Origin: Bacillus_BU sp051233475 | GTDB taxonomy: Bacteria > Bacillota > Bacilli > Bacillales > Cytobacillaceae | Direction: 5' to 3' | Assembly (NCBI RefSeq): GCF_051233475.1 | Contig: NZ_JBKFGH010000002.1 | Coordinates: 1-64,000 of the forward strand | Length of the DNA: 64,000 nucleotides | Shown: piece after piece, positions 35,685 to 44,183 of the stretch | Layout: each line of letters opens with the position of its first letter | How positions within the stretch are numbered: position 1 is the first letter of the stretch | The notes under the pieces: generated by a model | What the model saw: the letters and a program-made list of their open reading frames with translations, nothing else | Database searches by the model: none | Told to the model about the DNA's origin: nothing | Program-made: the position numbers and the translations under genes

Positions 35685-36242
35685 TTACGCACTCATTGTT
35701 TGAGCGGAGTCAGAATCAGATTTAACCTGTTTGTTCTTCATCATTGCTTCTGTGATTTTTTCAGTTACAATACCTCTGATTAGGATTACAATAACCCCTA
35801 CTATGAAGAAACGGATAGCCAAAGGTCCTAATGATAACCCTAGAGTCGTAATCCCTTGAGCGATCCCCATATATACGAAAAGTTCGGCTGGATTAGCATG
35901 TGGAAATAATCCTGTAACAGGATGAACAAATGAAACGGCTGCATCATAGAAAGCTGGTTTTTGTTTTTCTGGAAGGAATTTACCAAAGGTATATGCCATT
36001 GGATTTGTAAGGAAGAATACTGCTAATACTGGAAAGATCGTGTAGCGTAACACAATATTTTTTGTACACTTTTGAGCGAAACGATGAATTCGTTCTTCCC
36101 CTACCATTTTAATAATTGCATTTATGGCAGTGATTAAACAAATGAGGGTTGGGATGATTCCCGTGAACAAACCCATAAATGTTTCGCCACCCTTTTGAAA
36201 CATTCCGATAAAGCCTTCAGCAACATGTACCAAAACGTCCAT
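35685..36242 (-). CDS. srlA: PTS glucitol/sorbitol-type EIIC component
   Basis: A 185-residue membrane protein with about four predicted helices. Family sequence is obvious: FTGIIPTLICLITAINAIIK, FFLTNPMAYTFGKFLPE and FPHANPAELFVYMGIAQG. It forms the sugar-translocating channel together with the C-terminal part of SrlE. It lies 11 bases after gutM and 15 before srlE in one operon. Confidence 0.92.
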   Translation of the reverse strand: MDVLVHVAEGFIGMFQKGGETFMGLFTGIIPTLICLITAINAIIKMVGEERIHRFAQKCTKNIVLRYTIFPVLAVFFLTNPMAYTFGKFLPEKQKPAFYDAAVSFVHPVTGLFPHANPAELFVYMGIAQGITTLGLSLGPLAIRFFIVGVIVILIRGIVTEKITEAMMKNKQVKSDSDSAQTMSA

Positions 36243-36253
36243 CTTTTTTCCCC

Positions 36254-36637
36254 CTAACCAATTGGTTGTGTTTTTTCCATCTGTAAATGGATTTTCTCAA
36301 TAGCCATGCTAACAGCGAACCCCAATTTATTGTCTTTGATTTTTTGTTTGCATTCGTTCAAGGATAATCCATTAAAATTGGTTACCTCCTTAAATCTTGC
36401 AAACACTGTGACACCTTCTAATTTTTTAAATTCTAAAATAATTCCATTAATATCAGTTACGATAATGACGACAACTCCAGTGCCAAGTCTTTCCTTTTTT
36501 ACCCCAACACCAAGATAGCCTGAAGAACGTTTGCTCATTTGTCTGATCGTATTCTTGTAATGTCTATTCTGGTTCCAAGTTAGTGCAATTTGCAGCAACC
36601 ATATCCCAACGAATAAACCGATGAACCACCCCCACAA
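36254..36637 (-). CDS. gutM: GutM-like protein of the glucitol PTS operon
   Basis: A 127-residue protein with one N-terminal membrane helix (FIGLFVGIWLLQIALTW) and a soluble beta-rich part containing SSGYLGVGVKKERLGTGVVV. In E. coli GutM is an auxiliary activator of the glucitol operon; the membrane anchor makes a direct DNA-binding role doubtful here. Translation starts with TTG 36637, eight bases after AAGGAGG. It is the first gene of the operon behind the promoter at 36700-36729. Confidence 0.82.
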   Translation of the reverse strand: MWGWFIGLFVGIWLLQIALTWNQNRHYKNTIRQMSKRSSGYLGVGVKKERLGTGVVVIIVTDINGIILEFKKLEGVTVFARFKEVTNFNGLSLNECKQKIKDNKLGFAVSMAIEKIHLQMEKTQPIG

Positions 36638-36665
36638 GAGCTATTCCTCCTTTACCATGAATTGT

Positions 36666-36729
36666 GTAACAAATGTTCCATACCGTAACCTATGTTATTA
36701 TTATAAAAGCGCTTTCAGTTTATTGTCAA
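36666..36729 (-). promoter_or_regulatory. PTS operon promoter with cre site and two SorC-type boxes
   Basis: On the minus strand, -35 TTGACA (36724-36729) and -10 TATAAT (36700-36705) are separated by 18 bases. The spacer carries a CcpA cre site, TGAAAGCGCTTTTA (36704-36717, 13 of 14 matches). Downstream of the -10 lie two boxes read on the plus strand as GTAACCTATGTTAT (36685-36698) and GTAACAAATGTTCC (36666-36679), 19 bp apart. Expected control is catabolite repression plus a SorC-family regulator. Confidence 0.8.
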
Positions 36730-36755
36730 TAAATAATATTAAAAAAACTTTTTAA

Positions 36756-36786
36756 ATAAAAAAAAGCGGAGTCAGCGCTCCACTTA
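36756..36786 (-). terminator. Terminator of the first SorC regulator gene
   Basis: On the minus strand AGTGGAG pairs with CTCCGCT (one mismatch) and is followed by TTTTTTTT. Confidence 0.8.
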
Positions 36787-36822
36787 TGATTTCCAAGTTA
36801 TTCATTTTTAATGAGAATTTTA

Positions 36823-37761
36823 CTATTGCAGAAGGGACATCGCTGTAAGTTCATCGGTAATTAAAACGTCAATTAACTTCCCTTTTAGTGAGGCCTTAAT
36901 TGCCTTTACTTTTTCTAATCCTGCTGCCACTCCAATTACCATCGGTATTTCCTTCAGTTTTTCAATTGGCAGTGAAATCACCTTCTCATTCCATGAATAT
37001 GAGGATACATTTCCGTTTTCATCAATAAAGTTATAGCAAATATCACCGATAGAGTCATTAAAATCGTTGTTCTCCCTTATTTTACGCCCAAAATATGATT
37101 TGACCATTGTGGAATGCTGAGGAATTCCACCGATCCCTACTATCGCAATATCCGATCGGGATGCTAATTCGAATATATTTTGAATGGATGATTGCTGAAT
37201 GACAATCTCTTTTGCTTCTTTTGAATCGACCATAACTGGCGCATGAAGGAGCTTGTAGTTAGCTTGAAGACTTTCAGCAAGCTTTGAAACGATATAATTT
37301 GAATGAAAATCCACCTTTTCATCCCCAAGACCACCAACTAATGGAACAAATGTGACTGATCGATAATAGAAATTAGTCGCGATTGATTTCACCATTTCAT
37401 CCAAAGTCGTTCCCGATGACACACCAATGGTTTGACCATCTTTTATTACCCTAAGTAAATATTGACCGGCTGCTGCACCAATTCTAGCCTTTGAAGATTC
37501 ATTTCCTACTGTTGGAACACATATTACCTCTTTAAGACCGTATAATCGTTCAATTTCTCGTTCTAACTGACTAAATGGATGGATAACTTCATCATGAATG
37601 ATGATTTCGACAATCCCCATTTCCCTTGCCTTGGAAAGATATTTTGAAATAAGGGATCGGCTCACTCCAATTTCTTTGGCGATATCGGATTGGTTAGCCC
37701 CTTGTTCGTAATATAATTGAGCAATTCTAACCAGCAGTCGACGATCTTCTAATAAAGACAC
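36823..37761 (-). CDS. SorC/DeoR-family sugar-phosphate-responsive regulator (PTS side)
   Basis: A 312-residue regulator. The N-terminal helix-turn-helix (YYEQGANQSDIAKEIGVSRS, then LISKYLSKAREMGIV) is followed by a SorC sugar-binding domain (IGVSSGTTLDEM, VPLVGGLG, VGIGGIPQHSTMV, and the C-terminal LIDVLITDELTA). Such proteins bind phosphorylated sugars and act as tetrameric repressors. It lies directly upstream of the PTS operon on the same strand but with its own terminator. The start is GTG 37761 with a weak ribosome-binding site. Its leader holds a cre site (37828-37841) and one ACA-WW-TGT box (37896-37909), so it is probably autoregulated and catabolite-controlled. It is a paralogue of the regulator at 38045. 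Confidence 0.9.
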   Translation of the reverse strand: MSLLEDRRLLVRIAQLYYEQGANQSDIAKEIGVSRSLISKYLSKAREMGIVEIIIHDEVIHPFSQLEREIERLYGLKEVICVPTVGNESSKARIGAAAGQYLLRVIKDGQTIGVSSGTTLDEMVKSIATNFYYRSVTFVPLVGGLGDEKVDFHSNYIVSKLAESLQANYKLLHAPVMVDSKEAKEIVIQQSSIQNIFELASRSDIAIVGIGGIPQHSTMVKSYFGRKIRENNDFNDSIGDICYNFIDENGNVSSYSWNEKVISLPIEKLKEIPMVIGVAAGLEKVKAIKASLKGKLIDVLITDELTAMSLLQ

Positions 37762-37827
37762 TATAACTTCATCTTCTTTCTCAATATAATTTTTTCGAAA
37801 TAGTAATAGAGTTTAACACCAATTACC

Positions 37828-37841
37828 TGAAAGCGCTTAAT
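37828..37841. promoter_or_regulatory. CcpA cre site upstream of the first SorC regulator gene
   Basis: TGAAAGCGCTTAAT matches the cre consensus TGWAARCGYTWNCW at 13 of 14 positions. It lies 67 bases before the start codon of the regulator gene and downstream of its probable promoter, so CcpA would act as a roadblock. Confidence 0.75.
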
Positions 37842-37895
37842 TTATTAAATAAAATAAAAATTTCATCTGTTTTTTCTTCACCATTGATACTAATT

Positions 37896-37909
37896 GTAAC
37901 ATATGTTCC
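37896..37909. promoter_or_regulatory. SorC-type box upstream of the first SorC regulator gene
   Basis: GTAACATATGTTCC is almost identical to the box GTAACAAATGTTCC before the PTS operon. A TATAAT-like -10 (minus strand, 37922-37927) lies just upstream, so the box follows the -10 as at the other two promoters, although at a larger distance. Confidence 0.65.
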
Positions 37910-38015
37910 AAAAAACTGTAAATTATATTATCATATTACAATACTAATAAAAAGAATTGAAGATTCCATTATTAATTTTAAGGCATGTTTTTGAATCGTG
38001 CCGATTTTTCGAAAA

Positions 38016-38046
38016 ATAAAAAAAAGCCATCCCCTCGAATGGCTTT
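38016..38046 (-). terminator. Terminator of the second SorC regulator gene
   Basis: On the minus strand AAGCCAT pairs with ATGGCTT and is followed by TTTTTT. The 5' arm begins at the stop codon of the gene. Confidence 0.88.
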
Positions 38047-38992
38047 ACACATTTTTGATTAAAGCTGTTGCTGTATGTTCATCGGTAATCAAAACATTGA
38101 TAAGTTTCCCGTTCAGGGCACCGAGCAAGCTTTCAAGCTTATGAGCTCCTTCGGTAACAGCGATAACCTCTTTTACTTCTTTCAGCTGTTCCAATGAGAT
38201 TCCGATAACCTTATTATTTAACTCATCATTGACGGCAGTTCCAGTCTTATCAAAGAAACGGAAACCAATATCGCCGACGGCTCCGACCTCACGTAAATGT
38301 TTAACATCACTTTCTTGTAAGTAGCCTATTTCTTCAAGAGTAGAAGATTTATGCGGATTTCCAATTCCTATTAAGGCTACATCTACATTTTTTCCTTCTT
38401 CTAGAACAGCTTTAATATCTTCCATTGCCATTAAACGCTCTTTTAGCTCCTCTGTTTCGACAATGGCCGGCGCATATAGATAAGAACATTTGCAATGCAT
38501 TTTTTTCGCCAGTTCATAGGCTAATTGGTTCGCATGTATTTCCACATGCTGACTGCCCATACCGCCCTCTAGCGGGATGATTTTCATATTTAAACGACGT
38601 TCATACGGGTACTCTCTAACAAGCTCAGCAAGCGTAGTTCCCCATGAAATACCTAACCGATTACAATTTTTAATGTTTTTTGATACATAGTATGCACCTG
38701 ATTGCCCCACTGCCCGTTTGATCATATCCGGGGTTAGGCCGAAAGTTGGTACAACAACAGCATCCTTCAAACCGAACTTCTTCTCTAAGTCATTTTCCAG
38801 TTCGACTGTATGGACCGTTTCATCTTTAATATAAACCTCGACAATTCCAGCGTCTTTTGCCTTTTGTAAATATTTCGAAATTACTGGTCTGGATACACCA
38901 ATTTTTTTGGCGATTTGTTCTTGTGTCCAGCCATCATTATAATAAAGATTTGCAATTTTAACTAATTGCCTTCTTTCTTCCCAACTTAACAT
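38045..38992 (-). CDS. SorC/DeoR-family regulator (dehydrogenase side)
   Basis: A 315-residue paralogue of the regulator at 36823, with HTH YYNDGWTQEQIAKKIGVSRP and the same sugar-binding domain landmarks (LGISWGTTLAEL, PLEGGMG, IGIGNPHKSSTL, LINVLITDEHTA). It lies downstream of the dehydrogenase operon on the same strand, 168 bases after the E3 gene, with only a moderate hairpin in between; it could be partly co-transcribed. The start is ATG 38992 behind GGGAGGTGA; an upstream ATG at 39007 lies inside the ribosome-binding site. I infer that one or both SorC proteins bind the shared boxes. Confidence 0.9.
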   Translation of the reverse strand: MLSWEERRQLVKIANLYYNDGWTQEQIAKKIGVSRPVISKYLQKAKDAGIVEVYIKDETVHTVELENDLEKKFGLKDAVVVPTFGLTPDMIKRAVGQSGAYYVSKNIKNCNRLGISWGTTLAELVREYPYERRLNMKIIPLEGGMGSQHVEIHANQLAYELAKKMHCKCSYLYAPAIVETEELKERLMAMEDIKAVLEEGKNVDVALIGIGNPHKSSTLEEIGYLQESDVKHLREVGAVGDIGFRFFDKTGTAVNDELNNKVIGISLEQLKEVKEVIAVTEGAHKLESLLGALNGKLINVLITDEHTATALIKNV

Positions 38993-39118
38993 ACGTTCAC
39001 CTCCCATACTAATACCTTCTATGTAGAGTTAAAGTCTAATCTTTATTCTACTATTTTTTAACCAAAAAAGAACCTACTAAACCACTTGAATACTCACAAT
39101 CAAATTTCAATTCCAAGA

Positions 39119-39150
39119 AGGGCTGCATCCAACTTGCTGGAAGCAGCCCT
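39119..39150 (-). terminator. Hairpin after the dehydrogenase operon
   Basis: AGGGCTGC pairs with GCAGCCCT, with further pairing of TCCA and TGGA inside. There is no clean U-run after it on the minus strand (TCTTGG), so termination may be partial, letting some transcript reach the second SorC gene. Confidence 0.6.
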
Positions 39151-39159
39151 AGTTATATT

Positions 39160-40551
39160 TTATACTAATGCAACTTTGTTCTTTAATTTATGAACAATCT
39201 TTTCGGCACACTCATAGAAAGCCTCTGTTACAGACGGATGTGGATGAATCATTTTTGCCGCTTCCACTACTGTTCCTTCTAAATACATAAACGCAGAGGC
39301 TTCAGAAATCATCTCCGTAACATGCGGACCCACCATTGTGACACCAATAATTTCACCAAATTGCTCATCATATACGATTTTTACAAATCCACTCGTCTCT
39401 CCTAGTGCCAAAGCCTTACCATTCCCGACAAGATCAAATCGTTCTGACCGAACTGTCAAACCTTGCTTTTTCGCATCATCCTCTGATAGACCAACGCTAG
39501 CTATTTCAGGAAAAGTATAAATGCAGCGAGGAATCACTTTATAGTCGATTCTTTCCACTTCCCCTGCTGCATTGGCAGCAGCTATATTTCCCTCGGCACT
39601 TGCCACATGGGCTAATTGGTAGCCCCCAACAATATCACCAACTGCATAAATATTCGGGATACTTGTCTCCATTTTTTCATTGACCTTAATGAATGGACCC
39701 TCTTTGACGAGCTGAAGATTTTGTACAGCTGCTAAATTCGGTTTACGACCAACGCTTACTAAAAGTGCCTCCGATTCAACGACAAATTCCTTGCCCTTAG
39801 AATCTATACAACGAACAACAGTTTGTCCATCTTTCTTGACTTCGACCACTTTAGTACCAGTATATATACAAATCCCTTTTTTCTTTAAATCCTTTGTTAA
39901 CAGTTTTGAGGCCTCTGCATCCTCAAGTGGAACAATTCGATCCGCCATTTCAATAACCGTAACGCTTGTATTTAAGCTTGCAAAAATGCAGGCGAATTCT
40001 AATCCAATTACACCGCCGCCAATAATGACAATAGACTCGGGAATATCGCTGATATCAAAGATGGTATCGCTCGTATGGTAATCGACCGAAGATAACCCCA
40101 CAATAGGAGGAACAAAAGGTGAAGAACCTGTCGCGACAATAATTTGCTTTGCCTGGATTTGCTCCTCCATCCCATCTCTATCAATTTTGATCATTTGATT
40201 TTCTTCAATTGTTCCAAAACCTTGATATACTGCAATTTTTCCCTGGTTTAACAGATATTGAATTCCCTTGCGGAGGCGAACAATTACTTCATCCTTACGT
40301 TTTTTCATTTTATCAAAGGAAAAAACAACTTCGCCTGTCTCAATTCCCCAGTCTTTCGCAACCTTAATAGACTCAATAATTTCGGCATGCTTAAGCAGGG
40401 TTTTCGAAGGAATACAGCCCCTGTTAAGGCAAGTTCCACCCAAAAAGTCGGCTTCTACCAATGCAACCTTTTTGCCAAGATGTGCTGCTTTGAGCGCTGC
40501 CACATAGCCACCCGGGCCACCGCCAATTACCGCAATATCAAATTGATTCAT
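39160..40551 (-). CDS. lpdA: Dihydrolipoamide dehydrogenase (E3)
   Basis: The 463-residue flavoenzyme reoxidises the lipoyl groups of the E2 component with NAD+. Motifs are the FAD-binding GGGPGGYVAALKAAHLGK, the redox disulfide GGTCLNRGCIPSK, the NAD-binding IGGGVIGLEFA, the second FAD contact YAVGDIVGGYQLAH and the C-terminal HPHPSVTEAF with the catalytic His-Glu. Last gene of the E1-E2-E3 operon, with AAGGAG before the ATG and 13 bases after the E2 gene. Confidence 0.95.
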   Translation of the reverse strand: MNQFDIAVIGGGPGGYVAALKAAHLGKKVALVEADFLGGTCLNRGCIPSKTLLKHAEIIESIKVAKDWGIETGEVVFSFDKMKKRKDEVIVRLRKGIQYLLNQGKIAVYQGFGTIEENQMIKIDRDGMEEQIQAKQIIVATGSSPFVPPIVGLSSVDYHTSDTIFDISDIPESIVIIGGGVIGLEFACIFASLNTSVTVIEMADRIVPLEDAEASKLLTKDLKKKGICIYTGTKVVEVKKDGQTVVRCIDSKGKEFVVESEALLVSVGRKPNLAAVQNLQLVKEGPFIKVNEKMETSIPNIYAVGDIVGGYQLAHVASAEGNIAAANAAGEVERIDYKVIPRCIYTFPEIASVGLSEDDAKKQGLTVRSERFDLVGNGKALALGETSGFVKIVYDEQFGEIIGVTMVGPHVTEMISEASAFMYLEGTVVEAAKMIHPHPSVTEAFYECAEKIVHKLKNKVALV

Positions 40552-40564
40552 GATACAAGCTCCT

Positions 40565-41911
40565 TTAAATTAGTAATTCAAATGGATTTTCTAAGACTGT
40601 TTTCAAGTCGGTCAAAAATGCGGCAGCAGGTGCACCATCTATGACACGATGATCAAAGGATAGACTGAGCCCCATCATCGGACGCAATACAATGGCACCG
40701 TTTATTCCAACTGGTTTTTCGACAATTCTACCTACTCCAAGAATCGCTAATTCAGGTTGATTAATGATCGGAGTAAACGTATCAACTGCGTACATTCCTA
40801 AATTACTAATCGTAAACGTTCCACCGGAAAATTGGGCTGGCGTTAGTTTATTTTCTCTTGCTGCATTTCCAAGTGTTTTGCATTCTTCTGTTAATGCTGC
40901 CAAACCTTTAAGATCTGCATGTTTTATGACTGGAACAACAAGACCATTATCGACTGCCACAGCAAGACCTATATTGACTTCATCATGAAATACAATCTCA
41001 TCACCTTGGAGAGATGCATTGATGATCGGATGATTTTTCAATGTTTGAGCTACAGCCTTAAGAATGATTTCCGTATAAGATAGTCGGAAACCTGTTTGCT
41101 TTTCGATTTTTCCAAGCAATTGCTTTCGAATTTCAATCGCTTTGGACATGTCAATCTCACTATTCAATGTAACATGTGGAGCGGTATAAGCACTTTCTGC
41201 CATTCGTTTGGCTATCACTTTGCGCATCCCATCAAGCTTGACGGTACGCTTAACCTGTTGAACCGGCTGTGTAGTTGTGACAGGGCTTGCCAACGAACCT
41301 TCTACATCCTGCTTAAGGATTTTTCCATTAGTACCTGATCCTTGCATGCCTGATAAATTTACACCTTGCGCATGGGCAAGCTTTTTAGCAAGCGGCGTTG
41401 CTTTTGGTGAAGCATGATTAATAGAATATGAGACTACATCCGCAACATGAATCCGCCCTTTTGGTCCTGAACCAGGGACTTCTTGCAAGCCAATTCCTTT
41501 TTGTTTCGCCACTCTTCTGGCTGCAGGAGTTACTCTTGGTTTTTCTGTAAAAGCGTTTACAGACTGTCTTTCTTCCTCCATTACAGACGGTGCGGATCCA
41601 TTATCATCTGAATTTGAAGTTGCCTCTGAATTACCTTCTGCTGAACCCGGAGGATGATCCGGTACAGATTCGTTTGAATCACCGATATAACCAATAACAT
41701 GGTTAACCGGAACTTCATCGTCTTCCTTATAGTACCGTTTGATAAGTGTGCCTTCTTCATAGGCCTCCACTTCAATATTAATTTTATCTGTCATAATCTC
41801 AAACAATGGGTCACCAACGGAAACACTGTCACCTTCTTCTTTAAACCATTGAAGGAGCGTTCCGACCGACATCGTACTGCTTAGCTTGGGCATAAATATT
41901 TCTTTAGCCAT
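40565..41911 (-). CDS. acoC: Dihydrolipoamide acyltransferase (E2) with two tandem subunit-binding domains
   Basis: A 448-residue E2 component. Residues 1-80 are a lipoyl domain (lipoyl-Lys43 in IMTDKINIEVEA), followed by a flexible Ser/Asp/Gly-rich linker. Two peripheral-subunit-binding domains follow: about 126-160 (VTPAARRVAKQKGI ... GPKGRI) and about 170-204 (ATPLAKKLAHAQGV ... GTNGKI). The catalytic acyltransferase domain ends with the active-site FDHRVIDG (His421, Asp425). Most Bacillus E2 proteins have only one subunit-binding domain. The substrate could be acetoin, pyruvate or another 2-oxo compound. AGGAGG precedes the ATG. Confidence 0.93.
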   Translation of the reverse strand: MAKEIFMPKLSSTMSVGTLLQWFKEEGDSVSVGDPLFEIMTDKINIEVEAYEEGTLIKRYYKEDDEVPVNHVIGYIGDSNESVPDHPPGSAEGNSEATSNSDDNGSAPSVMEEERQSVNAFTEKPRVTPAARRVAKQKGIGLQEVPGSGPKGRIHVADVVSYSINHASPKATPLAKKLAHAQGVNLSGMQGSGTNGKILKQDVEGSLASPVTTTQPVQQVKRTVKLDGMRKVIAKRMAESAYTAPHVTLNSEIDMSKAIEIRKQLLGKIEKQTGFRLSYTEIILKAVAQTLKNHPIINASLQGDEIVFHDEVNIGLAVAVDNGLVVPVIKHADLKGLAALTEECKTLGNAARENKLTPAQFSGGTFTISNLGMYAVDTFTPIINQPELAILGVGRIVEKPVGINGAIVLRPMMGLSLSFDHRVIDGAPAAAFLTDLKTVLENPFELLI

Positions 41912-41927
41912 TAAAATGTCCTCCTCA

Positions 41928-42911
41928 TTAAGCGCGGTTTAACGTTTCTTTGACAGCTTGAATAATATCCGGTACCTGTGGTATTGCTGCCTTTTCAAGA
42001 ACAGGATTATAAGGAATTGGAACTGCTTTTCCTCCCAATCGCTTAATCGGTGCATCCAAATAGTCAAACGCTTCACTTTCTGCGATCATACTGGCAATTT
42101 CTCCACCAAAGCCACCACGTTTGACTGCCTCGTGGACAACAATCACTCTTGAAGTCTTCTTAACAGAGTTTACAATCGTTTCCTCATCAAGGGGTACAAG
42201 TGTCCGTGGATCAATGACTTCAACGCTGATTCCCTCTTTTTCTAGTTCTACTGCTGCTTCAAGTGCCTTATGAACCATAATCGCAGTTGCGACGATAGTA
42301 ACATCAGTGCCCTCCCGTTTTACATCTGCTTTACCTAACGGAATCGAATATTGTTCTTCCGGAACATCACATTTCGTTCGATACAATAATTTATGTTCAT
42401 AGAATATTACCGGGTTATCGTCGTCCATAGCTGCCTTTAATAAACCTTTTGCATCATAAGCCGTTGAAGGCTGGACTACCTTCAAACCTGGAATGTGAGT
42501 CATCCAAGCTTCTAAGCTTTGAGAATGCTGAGCAGCAGCTCCGGTTCCAGAACCGGAAGGAGTTCTTAAAACCATTGGTACCTTTCCTTTTCCACCATAC
42601 ATATAACGGAGTTTGGCTGCCTGATTCACCATTTGATCCATTGCGATGGTAATAAAATCAGAGAATTGAAGTTCCAAAATCGGTCTCATTCCCGTTAAAG
42701 CAGAACCAACAGCAGCACCAGCAATAGCTGCCTCTGAAATCGGAGTATTACGAATCCGTTCAGGACCAAATTCCTCGATCATTCCCCTGGTAACACCAAA
42801 AGCTCCCCCATATACACCAATGTCTTCACCTAAAATAAAAACATCCTCATTTTTTCTCATTTCTTGGCTCATTGCTTCTCTAACGGCTTCTAAATAAGTA
42901 ATCTCCCTCAT
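41928..42911 (-). CDS. acoB: 2-oxo acid / acetoin dehydrogenase E1 beta subunit
   Basis: The 327-residue transketolase-like beta subunit completes the thiamine diphosphate site with E1 alpha. Family segments: ITYLEAVREAMSQEM, VFILGEDIGVYGGAFGVTRG (20), RNTPISEAAIAGAAVGSAL and RTPSGSGTGAAAQHSQSLEA (20, the potassium-loop region). The operon order alpha, beta, E2, E3 is that of acetoin and pyruvate dehydrogenase operons. It lies 16 bases before the E2 gene. Confidence 0.93.
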   Translation of the reverse strand: MREITYLEAVREAMSQEMRKNEDVFILGEDIGVYGGAFGVTRGMIEEFGPERIRNTPISEAAIAGAAVGSALTGMRPILELQFSDFITIAMDQMVNQAAKLRYMYGGKGKVPMVLRTPSGSGTGAAAQHSQSLEAWMTHIPGLKVVQPSTAYDAKGLLKAAMDDDNPVIFYEHKLLYRTKCDVPEEQYSIPLGKADVKREGTDVTIVATAIMVHKALEAAVELEKEGISVEVIDPRTLVPLDEETIVNSVKKTSRVIVVHEAVKRGGFGGEIASMIAESEAFDYLDAPIKRLGGKAVPIPYNPVLEKAAIPQVPDIIQAVKETLNRA

Positions 42912-42933
42912 TATCTATTACTCCTCCCGTTTC

Positions 42934-43917
42934 TTATGCGAAAATATCTTCCATTAAAGTCTCTAACCCTGGCTCGGGACTATTTTGGGCAAACACAACA
43001 GATTCCTCAATTTCCTTTTTTGCTTCTTGTCTTAATCTGTCAGCATCTTCATTAGTAAAGATCCCTTCTGAAATCAATAGATTGGCAAGACGGGCAATTG
43101 GATCCTTCGCTCTCCACTCCTGCTCTTCCTCACGGGTACGATATTTTTTGGCATCACTCTTAGAGTGACCTTTCCAGCGATATGTCTTTGCTTCTATTAA
43201 TGTAGGACCATTTCCGGAACGGGCGTATGCAACTGCATCATATACTTCATTCATAACCTCGATAATATTATTACCGTCTACCACTTTGCCTGGAATACCA
43301 TATGAACCAGCCCGTTCAGCAATGTGCTCGATGTTCACCATTTCCTTTACTGGACCGGACATACCGTATTGATTATTTTCACAGATGAAAACAACAGGAA
43401 GTTTCCAAATAGAGGCTAGGTTAACTGCTTCATGAAAGCTGCCTTCATTTGTTGAACCATCACCGAAGAAGCAAAGCGTTACATAGCCTTGATTTTTCAT
43501 TTTGGATGTTAGAGCAGAGCCTACTGCAAGTGGAAGTCCTCCGCCTACAATCCCATTCGCTCCCAAGTTCCCTTTATCTACATCCGCAATATGCATGGAA
43601 CCGCCTTTACCTTTGCAATAACCTGTAGTTCTTCCAAACAACTCCGCCATCATTCTATTAACATCAGCACCTTTAGCAATACAATGTCCATGCCCTCGGT
43701 GGGTGCTCGTAATTTTATCTATTTCTTCGATCACAGCACATGCACCGGAAGCAGAAGCTTCCTGTCCGACTGCCAAGTGCGTTGTTCCGTGGATCATCCC
43801 TTTTGCAAAGAATTCATCAACCTTTTCTTCAAAAAAACGAATTACCCACATTTGCTTATATAAATCAATTAATTTTGCTTCTGCCACATTTGGTGGAAGT
43901 TTAACTGTTTTTAACAT
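42934..43917 (-). CDS. acoA: 2-oxo acid / acetoin dehydrogenase E1 alpha subunit
   Basis: The 327-residue thiamine diphosphate-binding subunit. The ThDP motif is visible as FFGDGSTNEGSFHEAVNLAS (20) ending toward VFICENNQYGMS, with HLAVGQEA and STHRGHGHCIAKG before it. Length and sequence resemble acetoin dehydrogenase E1 alpha more than branched-chain enzymes. In B. subtilis the acetoin operon is sigma-54 and AcoR dependent; here there is no -24/-12 promoter or AcoR gene, but a sigma-A promoter with SorC-type boxes. The substrate may therefore differ from acetoin. The ribosome-binding site is AAGGAGGAG. Confidence 0.92.
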   Translation of the reverse strand: MLKTVKLPPNVAEAKLIDLYKQMWVIRFFEEKVDEFFAKGMIHGTTHLAVGQEASASGACAVIEEIDKITSTHRGHGHCIAKGADVNRMMAELFGRTTGYCKGKGGSMHIADVDKGNLGANGIVGGGLPLAVGSALTSKMKNQGYVTLCFFGDGSTNEGSFHEAVNLASIWKLPVVFICENNQYGMSGPVKEMVNIEHIAERAGSYGIPGKVVDGNNIIEVMNEVYDAVAYARSGNGPTLIEAKTYRWKGHSKSDAKKYRTREEEQEWRAKDPIARLANLLISEGIFTNEDADRLRQEAKKEIEESVVFAQNSPEPGLETLMEDIFA

Positions 43918-43933
43918 GATTACTCCTCCTTGT

Positions 43934-43996
43934 TTTACATTTGTTCTTATGTGTTACATTTGTAATCATTGTATATTTTAGGCTTACTTTCGTCAA
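43934..43996 (-). promoter_or_regulatory. Dehydrogenase operon promoter with two SorC-type boxes
   Basis: On the minus strand, -35 TTGACG (43991-43996) and -10 TACAAT (43968-43973) are separated by exactly 17 bases. One base beyond the -10 begins a box read on the plus strand as GTTACATTTGTAAT (43953-43966), and 19 bp further TTTACATTTGTTCT (43934-43947). The PTS promoter has the same geometry: one base, then two boxes 19 bp apart with core ACA-WW-TGT. No cre site is visible here. Confidence 0.8.
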
Positions 43997-44037
43997 GGTG
44001 TATTTTTACTGTCCTACCCCGATCTGAAGTTAGCAAT

Positions 44038-44075
44038 AAAAAAAGAGAAAACCGCTACTTCATGCGATTTTCCCT
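44038..44075 (-). terminator. Probable terminator downstream of bioD
   Basis: On the minus strand GAAAATCGC pairs with GCGGTTTTC and is followed by TCTTTTTTT. It lies about 110 bases after the bioD stop; nothing else is seen in the gap between bioD and the dehydrogenase operon. Confidence 0.7.
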
Positions 44076-44183
44076 TATCTGATAATTGATTTTCATTTAA
44101 TTAATACGTAAAAATATCTGGTTTTAATAGATACTCTAGCTGGTGGTTTGCCGGGGAATTGATTACATCCGTAATAGAAGGTT

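Noticed and set aside
43918..44040. Sigma-54 (-24/-12) promoter of an acetoin operon
   Set aside because: No TGGCAC-N5-TTGC pattern; a sigma-A promoter with 17-bp spacing fits instead, and there is no AcoR-type activator gene.
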